Source: Pseudomonadota bacterium (lineage in GTDB: Bacteria > Pseudomonadota > Gammaproteobacteria > Pseudomonadales > Oceanobacteraceae). From it: a stretch of 9,398 bases of DNA. The notes beneath the pieces are model-generated. The model did not search any database. It had not been told where the DNA came from and saw only the letters and a list, made by a program, of their open reading frames with translations. Position 1 is the first letter of the stretch; every line of letters starts with the position of its first letter. This document shows, piece by piece, positions 1 to 5,145 of this stretch. The stretch covers positions 1 to 9,398 of the forward strand of contig JAEWQT010000056.1 in NCBI GenBank assembly GCA_023399105.1, in the 5' to 3' direction. The position numbers were made by a program, and so were the translations under genes.

Positions 1-420
1 GTCTTTAACCATCCAGAAGGCATCTTTCGGTGCAATGCTCAGACCGATTTTTTTCATGACTTTCAGGTCGATCACATCGTCGCCGACAAAACAGACTTCT
101 TCTGTACTGATCATTAATTCATCCAGCAACTGCGACAGTGCCGCCCACTTATCTTTGCAGGCCGGGAAAAAATGCTGAATGCCTAGGTCTTTCACCCGCC
201 GGCTGAGAGCGGCGGATTCCTTGGCTGAAATAACCGCGGTCAGAATGTCGTAGGTGTTCAGCAATTTAATACCGACACCGTCTTTCACATTGAAGTGTTT
301 TACCTGCTCACCATCGGCGGAATACACCAGCGTGCCATCGGTTAATACACCGTCTACATCAAACACCACCAGACGCACCGCCCGGGCTTTTTCTTTGATC
401 ACATTGGGTAAATGAACCAT
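1..420 (-). CDS. KdsC/YrbI-type HAD-family phosphatase, C-terminus cut off by window edge
   Basis: The first 140 codons of a small HAD-superfamily hydrolase are visible; KdsC-family proteins are usually about 170-190 residues, so roughly the last 30-50 lie outside. Visible motifs: FDVDGVLTDG at residues 20-29 with nucleophile D21 and acid/base D23, the family-typical FNVKDGVGIK near 43-52, a motif II serine in VISAKES, a lysine in CKDKW, and the second metal site FVGDDVIDL near 110-118. KdsC removes phosphate from KDO-8-phosphate in the cytoplasm during lipopolysaccharide synthesis. The usual ITGRK/ISGRK after motif II is replaced by ISAKES, so a related sugar phosphatase is possible. The start at 420 is chosen because AGGA lies 9 nt upstream; an in-frame ATG at 450 has no ribosome site. 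The gene stands next to tRNAs rather than kdsD, another reason for caution. Confidence 0.85.
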   Translation of the reverse strand, partial: MVHLPNVIKEKARAVRLVVFDVDGVLTDGTLVYSADGEQVKHFNVKDGVGIKLLNTYDILTAVISAKESAALSRRVKDLGIQHFFPACKDKWAALSQLLDELMISTEEVCFVGDDVIDLKVMKKIGLSIAPKDAFWMVKD

Positions 421-522
421 GGTCGTTAATCCTGCCTGAGATGCCGGCATTGTAACGGTTTCAGCGCGCGGATGTTAGGGGCGGCATACAGAGAAACTCA
501 GCCAGACCGGGAACCGGTGCCA

Positions 523-551
523 ATTATAAAAAAACAGGTAAACAAAAAATG
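523..551 (-). promoter_or_regulatory. Candidate sigma-70 promoter for the HAD phosphatase
   Basis: A perfect TATAAT at 523-528 (minus strand) lies in a T-rich stretch just after the last tRNA. The hexamer 17 bp upstream (546-551, CATTTT) is a poor -35. It would give a leader of roughly 95 nt before the ATG at 420. A weak 5-bp hairpin (506-518) falls in that leader. Assignment rests mainly on the -10. Confidence 0.4.
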
Positions 552-556
552 AAATT

Positions 557-632
557 TGGTGGAGCCTAGCGGGATCGAACCGCTGACCTCAACACTGCCA
601 GTGTTGCGCTCTCCCAGCTGAGCTAAGGCCCC
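557..632 (-). tRNA. tRNA-Ala (anticodon GGC), second copy of the array
   Basis: A full 76-nt cloverleaf is readable on the minus strand. It has acceptor GGGGCCT pairing with AGGCTCC (one G-U), D arm GCTC/GAGC, anticodon stem CAACA/TGTTG around loop CTGGCAG (anticodon GGC, reads GCC), T arm AGCGG-TTCGATC-CCGCT, discriminator A and encoded CCA at 557-559. It is identical to the copy at 759-834; identity covers 78 bp (555-632 versus 757-834). It is the last gene of the Ala-Glu-Ala array, followed by T-rich sequence but no clear hairpin. Confidence 0.98.
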
Positions 633-662
633 AAAAAATATTTACTGAGGGACAGTAAATAG

Positions 663-738
663 TGGCATCCCCAAGGGGATTCGAACCCCTGTTACCGCCG
701 TGAAAGGGCGGTGTCCTAGGCCTCTAGACGATGGGGAC
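663..738 (-). tRNA. tRNA-Glu (anticodon UUC)
   Basis: A 76-nt cloverleaf sits between the two tRNA-Ala copies. Anticodon stem CCGCC/GGCGG encloses CTTTCAC (anticodon TTC), the T arm is AGGGG-TTCGAAT-CCCCT, the discriminator is G, and CCA is encoded at 663-665. The acceptor arm GTCCCCA pairs with TGGGGAT, so the terminal pair is G1-U72 rather than the G1-C72 of E. coli tRNA-Glu. The gene for the cognate synthetase, gltX, lies about 230 bp upstream on the same strand. Confidence 0.98.
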
Positions 739-758
739 ACAAGGACTGTTTGAGAGTT

Positions 759-834
759 TGGTGGAGCCTAGCGGGATCGAACCGCTGACCTCAACACTGC
801 CAGTGTTGCGCTCTCCCAGCTGAGCTAAGGCCCC
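759..834 (-). tRNA. tRNA-Ala (anticodon GGC), first copy of the array
   Basis: Same sequence and structure as the copy at 557-632, with encoded CCA at 759-761. It is the first gene after the array promoter at 853-881, with a leader of about 12 nt. Spacers in the array are 20 bp (Ala to Glu) and 30 bp (Glu to Ala), which fits one precursor processed by RNase P and 3' nucleases. Confidence 0.98.
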
Positions 835-852
835 GTCTCAAAACGTGGGCGA

Positions 853-900
853 ATCTTACTGATGGCCCCCAAAGGTGTCAACAATAAGATTCAAAAAATT
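853..900 (-). promoter_or_regulatory. Strong stable-RNA promoter of the Ala-Glu-Ala tRNA array
   Basis: On the minus strand there is a perfect -35 TTGACA (876-881), a 17-bp spacer, and -10 TAAGAT (853-858). An A/T-rich block with a run of T (882-900) just upstream of the -35 resembles an UP element. The stretch after the -10 (TTCGCCCACG) is GC-rich, as in stringently controlled stable-RNA promoters. The expected start near 846 gives a short leader before tRNA-Ala at 834. The array is therefore probably transcribed independently of gltX. Confidence 0.85.
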
Positions 901-924
901 TTCATAAACAATAACTTAGAGCGT

Positions 925-958
925 TTTGCCGGGGCAGAAGCTCCCCTGCCCTGGCAAA
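925..958. terminator. Strong hairpin after gltX, possible terminator without a U-tract
   Basis: TTTGCC-G-GGGCAG (925-937) pairs with CTGCCC-T-GGCAAA (946-958): 12 pairs plus one interior G-T position (a C-A mismatch in the minus-strand transcript), loop of 8. It begins 9 bp past the gltX stop. On the minus strand no immediate T run follows; the nearest A/T-rich tract is about 25 nt further on. It could end gltX transcription or protect its 3' end. Confidence 0.45.
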
Positions 959-966
959 TCAACCAC

Positions 967-2499
967 TTATTCGGCAGTGGTTACCGCAGCGGCTTCAGCA
1001 GCAATGGCAGCCAGAATCTGCTGGTAGTCTTTTTCCAGTTTCTTCAGGCGTTTTTTACCCAACTCCACCGGACCAACCACCACACTTAACGCATGCCGCA
1101 ACCGCGCACGACTCATATCCGGCCCCAGCAGCGCCATGCTGTCGAGTACGGAAATGGTGGCCGGGGTACCGGCAATGGCAATAAAGAACGGGAACAGGAA
1201 ATCACGGATTTTCAGATCCAGCTGTTTCGCCAGCGGGAACAGGCTCTGCTCAATGGATTCCTTTGACCAGTGGCGAATGCTTTCCAGCTGCCATAAACCA
1301 AATTGCAACAGCGCCAGCAACTTCTCTTCGTCGTAGGCTTTGTGTTCAAACTGCGCCGGCGTCAGCTGCGTTAAACCACCGAGGAAATGCCCGGCCAGCG
1401 GCACCACATCGGAGAAGGTTTCCACCCGCGGCTGTACGTGGGGAATAATCGGCAGGACACGTTCGGCTTTCAGGCCCCATTGCGCAAAACGCTGAGCAAA
1501 GGTTTCAACATCCAGCTCACGCAGCCACAGGCTGTTCAGCCAGCGCAATTTTTCCAGATCGAACACCGGCCCACCCAGCGATACGCGGTGAATATCGAAG
1601 TGGCTGAACATGTCTTCACGGCTGAACTTTTCCCGTTCATCCGGCATCGACCAGCCCATGCGGCCCAGATAGTTCAGCAGCGCTTCCGGCATAAAGCCCA
1701 TGCGCTCGTAGAACATAATGGAGGTGGGGTTTTTACGCTTGCTCAGCTTGCTCTTATCCGGGTTACGCAGCAGCGGCATGTGGCACAGCTGCGGCATATT
1801 CCAGCCAAAGTATTCGTACAGTAATTTGTGCTTGGGTGCGGAACTGATCCACTCTTCACCCCGGATAACGTGGGTGATTTCCATCAGATGATCATCCACC
1901 ACGTTGGCCAGATGGTAGGTCGGCATACCATCCGACTTCATCAGCACCTGCGCATCCACCTGTGACCAGTCCAGCTCAATCGGGCCGCGCAGCAGGTCAT
2001 TCACCACGCACACGCCCTCTTCCGGCACCATCATGCGCACCACATAAGGAGCGCCGGCGGCTTCGCGGCGGGCAGCTTCATCAGCCGGTAACAATAAATC
2101 TGAGGGCTTCAGCGCCATACTGCTGTCAGACGCCTGACGGGCAGCGCGCATCGCATCCAGTTCTTCCGGAGTACGGTAGCATTTAAAGGCATGACCGGAA
2201 GCCAGCAGCTTTTCCACATGCTCGGCATACACCGAGCCACGCTCGCTCTGACGATACGGACCGTGCGGACCACCCACATCCGGGCCTTCTGACCATTCGA
2301 TACCCAGCCAGCGCAGACTGTCGAGAATCGCCTGTTCCGATTCCGGCGTGCTGCGCACCTGATCGGTGTCTTCAATACGCAGGATAAATTCACCGCCGTG
2401 CTGACGGGCAAAGGCCAGGTTGAACAAAGCAATGTAGGCGGTGCCTACGTGCGGATCGCCAGTGGGCGACGGCGCAACACGGGTGCGGACCTTGGTCAT
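967..2499 (-). CDS. gltX: Glutamyl-tRNA synthetase (GluRS)
   Basis: A 510-residue class I aminoacyl-tRNA synthetase that charges tRNA-Glu with glutamate using ATP in the cytoplasm. The HIGH-type motif is [12 protein letters not shown] (9-20), followed by the conserved LRIEDTD block (40-46). The KMSKS-type motif is KLSKR (251-255), preceded by the class-typical THVIRGEEW. The anticodon-binding alpha-helical region follows, ending in an alanine-rich, charged tail; the length is close to the roughly 490-500 residues usual for this type. The zinc cysteines of E. coli GluRS are absent (only C107 lies in that region), so a zinc-free form is expected. The ATG at 2499 has GGAA 7 nt upstream, and the protein starts in step with the family. 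tRNA-Glu lies downstream on the same strand; from memory Pseudomonas has a similar arrangement. Confidence 0.98.
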   Translation of the reverse strand: MTKVRTRVAPSPTGDPHVGTAYIALFNLAFARQHGGEFILRIEDTDQVRSTPESEQAILDSLRWLGIEWSEGPDVGGPHGPYRQSERGSVYAEHVEKLLASGHAFKCYRTPEELDAMRAARQASDSSMALKPSDLLLPADEAARREAAGAPYVVRMMVPEEGVCVVNDLLRGPIELDWSQVDAQVLMKSDGMPTYHLANVVDDHLMEITHVIRGEEWISSAPKHKLLYEYFGWNMPQLCHMPLLRNPDKSKLSKRKNPTSIMFYERMGFMPEALLNYLGRMGWSMPDEREKFSREDMFSHFDIHRVSLGGPVFDLEKLRWLNSLWLRELDVETFAQRFAQWGLKAERVLPIIPHVQPRVETFSDVVPLAGHFLGGLTQLTPAQFEHKAYDEEKLLALLQFGLWQLESIRHWSKESIEQSLFPLAKQLDLKIRDFLFPFFIAIAGTPATISVLDSMALLGPDMSRARLRHALSVVVGPVELGKKRLKKLEKDYQQILAAIAAEAAAVTTAE

Positions 2500-2535
2500 A
2501 ACGGATTTCCGGTAATAAGTAATTCAAGGCCGGCG

Positions 2536-2564
2536 ATTATAGAGAATTAAGGCATTGGCTGCAT
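2536..2564 (-). promoter_or_regulatory. Probable gltX promoter
   Basis: A perfect TATAAT at 2536-2541 lies 36 bp upstream of the gltX ATG. The hexamer 17 bp further up (2559-2564, ATGCAG) is a poor -35, so the strength of this promoter is uncertain. The predicted start near 2529 gives a leader of about 30 nt. The minus-strand terminator at 2601-2632 lies just upstream and would insulate it from tRNA-Ser transcription. Confidence 0.6.
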
Positions 2565-2600
2565 CTGATCCGCAGAAACGCGTTGACGCGGATTTCAGAC

Positions 2601-2632
2601 ATTAAAAAAGCCCCGGTCTTGCGACAGGGGCT
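2601..2632 (-). terminator. Intrinsic terminator, copy 1 (minus-strand direction only)
   Basis: The minus strand reads AGCCCC, a 12-base loop, GGGGCT, then TTTTTAAT: a 6-bp GC-rich stem followed by a T run. The plus-strand side lacks a T run because copy 1 loses identity just after the stem. It is a second barrier behind the terminator at 2741-2782 for transcripts heading from tRNA-Ser towards gltX. Confidence 0.75.
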
Positions 2633-2638
2633 GCATAA

Positions 2639-2709
2639 GGTCGGGATGACCGTCAGCAAAGCTGACGTTTGTCGCTCGTACCTCGCTCGGTACGAACCCA
2701 CGAGGGTTC
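2639..2709. other. Cluster of short hairpins between the two terminator copies
   Basis: Four inverted repeats follow each other: GGTC/GACC (2639-2642, 2648-2651), CGTCAGC-AAA-GCTGACG (2651-2667), CGTACC-TCGCTC-GGTACG (2677-2694) and GAACCC-ACGA-GGGTTC (2694-2709). Such packing is typical of intergenic palindromic repeat elements or structured RNA, but I do not recognise a named family. A 68-codon reading frame on the minus strand crosses it and both terminator copies and is probably meaningless. Confidence 0.6.
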
Positions 2710-2740
2710 TCTGTACCCGCCCATCACCGTGAAATTCAGA

Positions 2741-2782
2741 CATTAAAAAAGCCCCGGTCTTGCGACAGGGGCTTTTTTAATG
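2741..2782. terminator. Bidirectional intrinsic terminator, copy 2 (after tRNA-Ser)
   Basis: A 15-bp perfect inverted repeat (CATTAAAAAAGCCCC at 2741-2755, GGGGCTTTTTTAATG at 2768-2782) encloses a 12-base loop. Read either way, a GC-rich stem is followed by a T run. It starts 9 bp beyond the encoded CCA of tRNA-Ser and is the natural end of that transcript. Confidence 0.92.
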
Positions 2783-2790
2783 TTGATTCG

Positions 2791-2880
2791 TGGCGGTGAG
2801 GGAGGGATTCGAACCCTCGATAGGGATAAACCTATACACGCTTTCCAGGCGTGCTCCTTCAACCACTCGGACACCTCACC
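2791..2880 (-). tRNA. tRNA-Ser (anticodon GGA)
   Basis: A 90-nt class II tRNA. The acceptor GGTGAGG pairs perfectly with CCTCACC, the discriminator is G and CCA is encoded at 2791-2793. The anticodon stem CACGC/GCGTG encloses CTGGAAA (anticodon GGA, reads TCC and TCT). A long variable arm (TATAGGTTTATCCCTA) precedes T arm GAGGG-TTCGAAT-CCCTC. It has its own promoter and terminator, so it is a single-gene unit. Confidence 0.98.
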
Positions 2881-2883
2881 GGA

Positions 2884-2899
2884 TCTGAGCTAGCTCAGA
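2884..2899. promoter_or_regulatory. 16-bp perfect palindrome in the tRNA-Ser leader
   Basis: TCTGAGCTAGCTCAGA is its own reverse complement. It lies between the predicted transcription start (about 2901) and the tRNA 5' end (2880), filling nearly the whole leader. It could be a protein-binding site, a short leader hairpin or chance; the sequence alone does not decide. Confidence 0.5.
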
Positions 2900-2907
2900 G
2901 GCCGCGA

Positions 2908-2936
2908 ACTATACGCACAGCCCTGCTGCCAGTCAA
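2908..2936 (-). promoter_or_regulatory. tRNA-Ser promoter
   Basis: The minus strand has -35 TTGACT (2931-2936), a 17-bp spacer and -10 TATAGT (2908-2913). The following TCGCGGCC is GC-rich, as expected of a stringently controlled stable-RNA promoter. The -35 starts 26 bp after the nitroreductase stop codon, and no terminator separates them, so read-through from that gene is possible. Confidence 0.85.
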
Positions 2937-2961
2937 CACCCGGTGATGCAATTCGTTGTTT

Positions 2962-3528
2962 TCAGAGCGTTTTTGCTTCCCAGGCGGTTACAAAATCACG
3001 AACCTCAAGTTCCGGTACGGCCTTAGGCGTGGTGTTGGGATGGCCAACGTAGATAAAGCCCACGATCTGTTCATTGGCCGCCAGCCCCAGCGCTGCGGCG
3101 ACGGCCGGGTTATGAGCAACATCACCACTGCGCCAGATGGCACCAAGCCCCAGCGCCCAGGCAGCATTGAGCATGTTCTGTACGCCGGCCCCGGTCGACA
3201 GCATCTGCTCCAGCGCCGGCACTTTGGGATGCTCCTGCACCCGGCAGATGGCAACAATGACCAGTGGCGCACGTAAGGGAGCATTCAGCAGTTTTTGTTG
3301 TTTGTCGGCCGGCAGTTGCTGCCAATCGGGGGTGGCCTGTAAAAATATTTCCCCCAGACGGGAACGGGCGGCGCCCTGAACGGTCAGATAGCGGCTCGGA
3401 CGCAGCCAGGCATGGTCGGCGGCGCGCAGTGCAGCACGGATCAGCATTTCCTGCTGGTCATTGGTAATATCCGGTCCACTGAGCTGAGCAATGGAAACAC
3501 GCTGGGTGAGAACATCAAGGGCATGCAT
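2962..3528 (-). CDS. YdjA-like nitroreductase family protein
   Basis: A 188-residue FMN-dependent nitroreductase-fold protein, close in length to E. coli YdjA (183). Family landmarks: start MHALDVLTQRVS (YdjA: MDALELLINRRS), RAADHAWLRPSRY near 35-47, NAPLRAPLVIVAI near 82-94, HPKVPALEQ, and GLGAIWRSGDV with IVGFIYVGHP near the end. Such enzymes use NAD(P)H to reduce nitroaromatics or quinones, and the physiological substrate of the YdjA group is poorly known. The ATG at 3528 fits the family N-terminus and has GGA 8 nt upstream; a TTG at 3546 would add six unaligned residues. The usual FMN-contacting RRS reads RVS here. The gene is divergent from the adenylate cyclase across 175 bp. Confidence 0.9.
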   Translation of the reverse strand: MHALDVLTQRVSIAQLSGPDITNDQQEMLIRAALRAADHAWLRPSRYLTVQGAARSRLGEIFLQATPDWQQLPADKQQKLLNAPLRAPLVIVAICRVQEHPKVPALEQMLSTGAGVQNMLNAAWALGLGAIWRSGDVAHNPAVAAALGLAANEQIVGFIYVGHPNTTPKAVPELEVRDFVTAWEAKTL

Positions 3529-3570
3529 AGGTGCTGTCCATATCAATAAAAAAATAACCGTATTGCCTTA

Positions 3571-3605
3571 AAGTGCAGCACAACTGAATCAAAACGGCTG
3601 CACTT
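3571..3605. promoter_or_regulatory. 9-bp inverted repeat, candidate operator between nitroreductase and adenylate cyclase
   Basis: AAGTGCAGC (3571-3579) and GCTGCACTT (3597-3605) are perfect inverted copies separated by 17 bp. The right arm overlaps the first two bases of the cyclase -35 at 3604. A second small palindrome, TGTCATGACA (3608-3617), follows in the promoter spacer. The 26-bp centre-to-centre distance would suit two sites about 2.5 helical turns apart. Neither repeat matches the CRP/Vfr consensus TGTGA-N6-TCACA well. Confidence 0.45.
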
Positions 3606-3632
3606 GCTGTCATGACATATTCTGAGTATACA
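3604..3632 (+). promoter_or_regulatory. Candidate promoter of the adenylate cyclase gene
   Basis: TTGCTG (3604-3609), a 17-bp spacer and TATACA (3627-3632) make a moderate sigma-70 promoter on the plus strand. The leader would be about 65 nt. The -10 lies within GTATAC, which is self-complementary and could also present TATACT on the other strand. The rest of the leader to 3703 shows nothing else I can name. Confidence 0.5.
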
Positions 3633-3703
3633 GATGAACTCTATCATTAAAGCCGGTAGCATCGTGGCCTTTATTATAAGAAAAAAACTGCTGAGTCTGC
3701 CTC

Positions 3704-5098
3704 ATGTCCAGACCGCATGATCCGTCCCATTTTACCGAAACCACCCTGCCACGGCAGGATTACATGGCCCGGATGCTGGGTTATGGGGTGGCTGCCGTTA
3801 CCGTTATGGTGGGTTATCTGCTGGAGTACTTCGACCAGCGTGTATTTGCGGTCGCTCTGGTCAGCTTACTGTACCCGCATCTGGTTTTTATCCTCAGCCG
3901 TCCGTTTGAAAAAAAGAAGCGTGCCACCCGCAAGTTTCTGATTCATATCGACGCCTTTCTGTTCGGTATTTTTCTGGGTTTTCTGCACCTGCCGATGGAA
4001 ATCGCCGGCTTGTTTCTGATTATGATCAACACCAGCTTTATTGTGGTCGGCAGTATTACCGCCTGGGTATTTTGCGTCATATCACTGGCGGCTGGCGTAT
4101 CTGCCGGCATTCTGATTTTTGGTTTTCATACGGCCCCACCGGCACCGCCAGCTCTGTTTATGACGGCAGCTTTCGGTGTGGGGATGCATCTGGCCGTCAC
4201 TGCCTTTAACAGTAACCGCCAGGCCCGCGACCTGATCCGGCTTAAGCAAAAGTTTCAGGGCCAGGTGGAACGCTTTCAGGCTTTGTCACAGCAGGTGTCC
4301 AAATACGTGGCACCGCAGGTATGGGAATCCATTTTCTCCGGTCGCCGTCAGGCACGGCTGGAAACCCAGCGGAAAAAACTGGTGGTGTTTTTCTCTGACA
4401 TCGTTGGGTTTTCATCCTTGTCCGAGCAGATGGAGGCCGAGGCTTTCACCGATTTACTGAATCAATACCTCACTGATATGTCCCGCATCGCGCTGAAATA
4501 CGGCGGCACCATCGATAAGTTTATCGGTGACGGGATTATGATTTTCTTTGGCGACCCGGTCAGTAAGGGCACCAAACGTGATGCGCTGGCCTGCGTATCC
4601 ATGGCCATTGAGATGCGCCGCCACATGCTGAAACTGCGCAAACAATGGGCCGAACACGGTATGACCGCCCCACTGCAGATCCGCATGGGTATTAACACTG
4701 GTTACTGCACCGTGGGTAACTTTGGTACCGACAGCCGTATGGATTACACCATCATCGGTAAAGAGGTTAACCTCGCCAGCCGGCTGGAAAGTGAAGCCGA
4801 TGCCGGTGAGATTCTGATTTCCCACGAAACCTTTGCGCTGGTGAAAGATAAAATCATCTGCCGTCAACGCGGTACCGCGATGGTGAAAGGTTTCCGCGAT
4901 CCGGTACCGCTGTATCAGGTAGTGGATTACCGCCGCGACCTGGGCTCTAACCCCAGCTTTGTTAATCATGAAACGGAAGGCTTCTCGCTCTATCTGGAGT
5001 CGGACAAAATCCGCGAAGAAGAGAAAGAACGGGTGGCCGATGCCCTGGAAAAAGCAGCCAATAAACTGCGCGGCAAAGTGGCCGATGTGAGCCGCTGA
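3704..5098 (+). CDS. cyaB: Membrane-bound class III adenylate cyclase with MASE2 sensor domain (CyaB-like)
   Basis: A 464-residue protein forming cAMP from ATP. Residues 24-170 hold about six hydrophobic segments with the MASE2-type LLYPHLVFILSRP at 55-67, so the N-terminus lies in the inner membrane. A linker (175-220) leads to a cytoplasmic class III cyclase domain (225-408). Metal ligands are D232 (FSDIVGFSSLS) and D276 (FIGDGIMIFFGDP); K272 and T349 occupy the adenine-recognition positions; N356 and R360 (VNLASR) are the transition-state residues. Lys plus Thr instead of Lys plus Asp is the class IIIb pattern. A charged helical tail (431-460) follows. The layout and length match Pseudomonas aeruginosa CyaB, which feeds the cAMP-Vfr pathway. 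A TGA three codons upstream excludes extension from ATG 3704, whose ribosome site is weak; ATG at residue 21 with AGGA just upstream is an alternative. Confidence 0.93.
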   Translation: MSRPHDPSHFTETTLPRQDYMARMLGYGVAAVTVMVGYLLEYFDQRVFAVALVSLLYPHLVFILSRPFEKKKRATRKFLIHIDAFLFGIFLGFLHLPMEIAGLFLIMINTSFIVVGSITAWVFCVISLAAGVSAGILIFGFHTAPPAPPALFMTAAFGVGMHLAVTAFNSNRQARDLIRLKQKFQGQVERFQALSQQVSKYVAPQVWESIFSGRRQARLETQRKKLVVFFSDIVGFSSLSEQMEAEAFTDLLNQYLTDMSRIALKYGGTIDKFIGDGIMIFFGDPVSKGTKRDALACVSMAIEMRRHMLKLRKQWAEHGMTAPLQIRMGINTGYCTVGNFGTDSRMDYTIIGKEVNLASRLESEADAGEILISHETFALVKDKIICRQRGTAMVKGFRDPVPLYQVVDYRRDLGSNPSFVNHETEGFSLYLESDKIREEEKERVADALEKAANKLRGKVADVSR

Positions 5099-5125
5099 CA
5101 CTCAGCAATTCAGCGGTTCACCAGC

Positions 5126-5145
5126 GGCCGGCATTATTGCCGGCC
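5126..5145. other. Hairpin at the convergent cyaB/queF ends
   Basis: GGCCGGC (5126-5132), loop ATTATT, GCCGGCC (5139-5145). The loop contains the queF stop codon and the right arm lies in the last queF codons. It starts 28 bp after the cyaB stop. Neither side is followed by a T run, so it is not a classic intrinsic terminator, but it is the only strong structure between these convergent genes. Confidence 0.4.

Larger units (their letters stand above)
2594..2773. repeat. 39-bp direct repeat containing a terminator, flanking a 102-bp insert
   Basis: Positions 2594-2632 and 2735-2773 are identical over 39 bp at an offset of exactly 141 bp. Both carry the same stem, the 12-base loop GGTCTTGCGACA and the A-rich left flank. 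Identity stops on the right where copy 2 runs into its T tract and copy 1 reads GCATAAGG. The 102 bp between (2633-2734) are not a copy of anything else visible here and are dense in short hairpins. Confidence 0.9.

Noticed and set aside
557..834. CRISPR-like array from repeated sequence at 555-632 and 757-834
   Set aside because: The two repeats are complete tRNA-Ala genes with cloverleaf structure and encoded CCA.
1387..1824. 145-codon plus-strand open frame opposite gltX
   Set aside because: Antisense to a well-conserved part of GluRS; composition is that of a shadow frame.
2633..2734. Degenerate second tRNA-Ser gene between the terminator copies
   Set aside because: Considered because the terminator follows tRNA-Ser, but no acceptor, anticodon or T-arm order is recognisable; a GGGTTCGTACC stretch resembles a T arm only superficially.
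2537..2743. 68-codon minus-strand reading frame in the gltX/tRNA-Ser gap
   Set aside because: It runs through one terminator copy, the start of the other, the hairpin cluster and the gltX promoter, and I see no recognisable domain or ribosome site. It is best explained as chance in repeat sequence.
3608..3617. CRP/Vfr binding site at TGTCATGACA upstream of the cyclase
   Set aside because: The half-sites lack the TGTGA/TCACA sequence and the 6-bp spacing, so only a generic palindrome can be claimed.
4454..5101. 215-codon minus-strand open frame opposite the adenylate cyclase
   Set aside because: It is antisense to the catalytic domain, whose active-site residues are intact on the plus strand; no independent evidence of coding.
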